The notes beneath the pieces are model-generated. The model searched no databases, had not been told where the DNA came from, and saw only the letters and a program-made list of their open reading frames with translations. DNA of 64,000 bases from Acidovorax temperans (GTDB lineage: Bacteria; Pseudomonadota; Gammaproteobacteria; Burkholderiales; Burkholderiaceae_C): assembly GCF_006716905.1 (NCBI RefSeq), contig NZ_VFPV01000002.1, positions 1,366,448-1,430,447 on the forward strand, in the 5' to 3' direction. The translations under genes were made by a program, and so were the position numbers. Below are positions 63,580 through 64,000 of this stretch, piece by piece. Positions within the stretch are counted from its first letter, which is position 1, and each line of letters begins with the position of its first letter.

Positions 63580-64000
63580 GCCTTTTCTCCTTGCCTTCAG
63601 GCAGGGTGATGCCCGGGAAGATCTTGATCACGGCGCTGTCGTCTTCCTTGGCAAAGCCTGCAGTCGATGCCTGCATGAACATCTGGTGCGCCGTAGCCGC
63701 CAGGGGCAGGGGGAATTTGCTGGCGCGTGCGGTGTCCAGCACCAGGCCCAGGTCTTTCACGAAGATATCGACGGCCGACAGCGGCGTGTAATCGCCCGCC
63801 AGCAACTGGGCCATGCGGTTTTCAAACATCCAGCTGTTGCCCGCGCTGTTCGTGATCACTTCATACAAGGCGCTGGCTTCCACGCCTTCGCGCAGGCCAG
63901 GGCCATGGCTTCGGCGGCCACGGCGATGTGCACACCGGCCAGCAGCTGGTTGATGATCTTGACCTTGCTGCCCGCGCCCGCCTTGTCGCCCAGGCGGTAA
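63576..64000 (-). pseudogene. ltnD: L-threonate dehydrogenase, 3' part with frame changes (cut by window)
   Basis: C-terminal part of a beta-hydroxyacid dehydrogenase. GAGSKVKIINQLLAGVHIAV is in one frame at the window edge and SALYEVITNSAGNSWMFENR and KEDDSAVIKIFPGITLP in another; a missing G near 63892 explains the change. A missing A in the run at 63586-63589 would restore the stop and an ATGA overlap with otnK. The NAD-binding half lies outside the window. In the tetronate pathway LtnD oxidises threonate to 2-oxo-tetronate. Confidence 0.75.

Overview
The window is high-GC, gene-dense DNA of a betaproteobacterium, most likely a Comamonadaceae member (Acidovorax-like). Pointers to this are the Bug/TctC binding protein, the scpA/DUF3460 pairing, the NAD-linked Fds formate dehydrogenase next to a second formate dehydrogenase, TRAP transport, and a short inverted repeat (core AGCTGCTGGCGCTT..AAGCGC) scattered through the sequence. 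This placement is inferred from gene content; no search was run.

Layout. 1-430: 3' end of an IS110-family element. 445-3084: a TctC-type binding protein and a gamma-glutamyltransferase. 3169-10794 (minus strand): a long run from DUF3460 and scpA through nadB, queE, queD and the biotin genes bioA-bioD-bioF to a small tautomerase-like isomerase. 10837-16481: BamE-like lipoprotein, YitT membrane protein, metG, a patatin phospholipase and an Mrr-like endonuclease. 16651-17742: the Fe-S carrier mrp. 17777-35309: a formate oxidation region with a LysR regulator (fdsR-like), a fused FdsG-FdsB subunit, FdsA, DUF3305, a DUF3306 gene interrupted by an IS200/IS605 element, a six-cluster ferredoxin, a TorD chaperone, a small Tat-signal protein, the FDH catalytic, Fe-S and cytochrome b subunits, two small exported proteins and fdhD. 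35430-40038: a membrane C13 (legumain-like) peptidase, an ABC permease and a truncated haemoglobin. 40110-44422: an Lrp regulator divergent from two M20 hydrolases flanking a diaminopropionate ammonia-lyase. 44527-46678: tRNA-Ser(UGA), an aminotransferase and a YdjM-like protein.

46924-57511 reads as one pyroglutamate (5-oxoproline) utilisation locus: pyroglutamyl peptidase, a GntR/FCD regulator, a TRAP transporter, PxpA, a DUF1445 (D-glutamate cyclase-like) protein, a PxpB-PxpC fusion and a biotin carboxylase/biotin carrier protein. The same palindrome, TATTGTT-N-AACAATA, lies upstream of both the TRAP genes and pxpA, which ties the two blocks to one regulator. The biotin carboxylase suggests, but does not prove, a biotin-dependent form of 5-oxoprolinase.

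57523-64000: PAP2 phosphatase, diacylglycerol-kinase-like protein and metallophosphoesterase, then a tetronate/threonate operon (otnI, otnC, otnK, ltnD). The last three of these carry about eight single-base frame changes in 2.2 kb, which is either sequence error near a contig end or recent decay.

The most unusual global signal is the dispersed repeat. Eight copies are visible, and four of them lie in frame inside protein genes (metG, fdsGB, fdsA, pxpBC), always in an interdomain linker and twice exactly at a gene-fusion joint.
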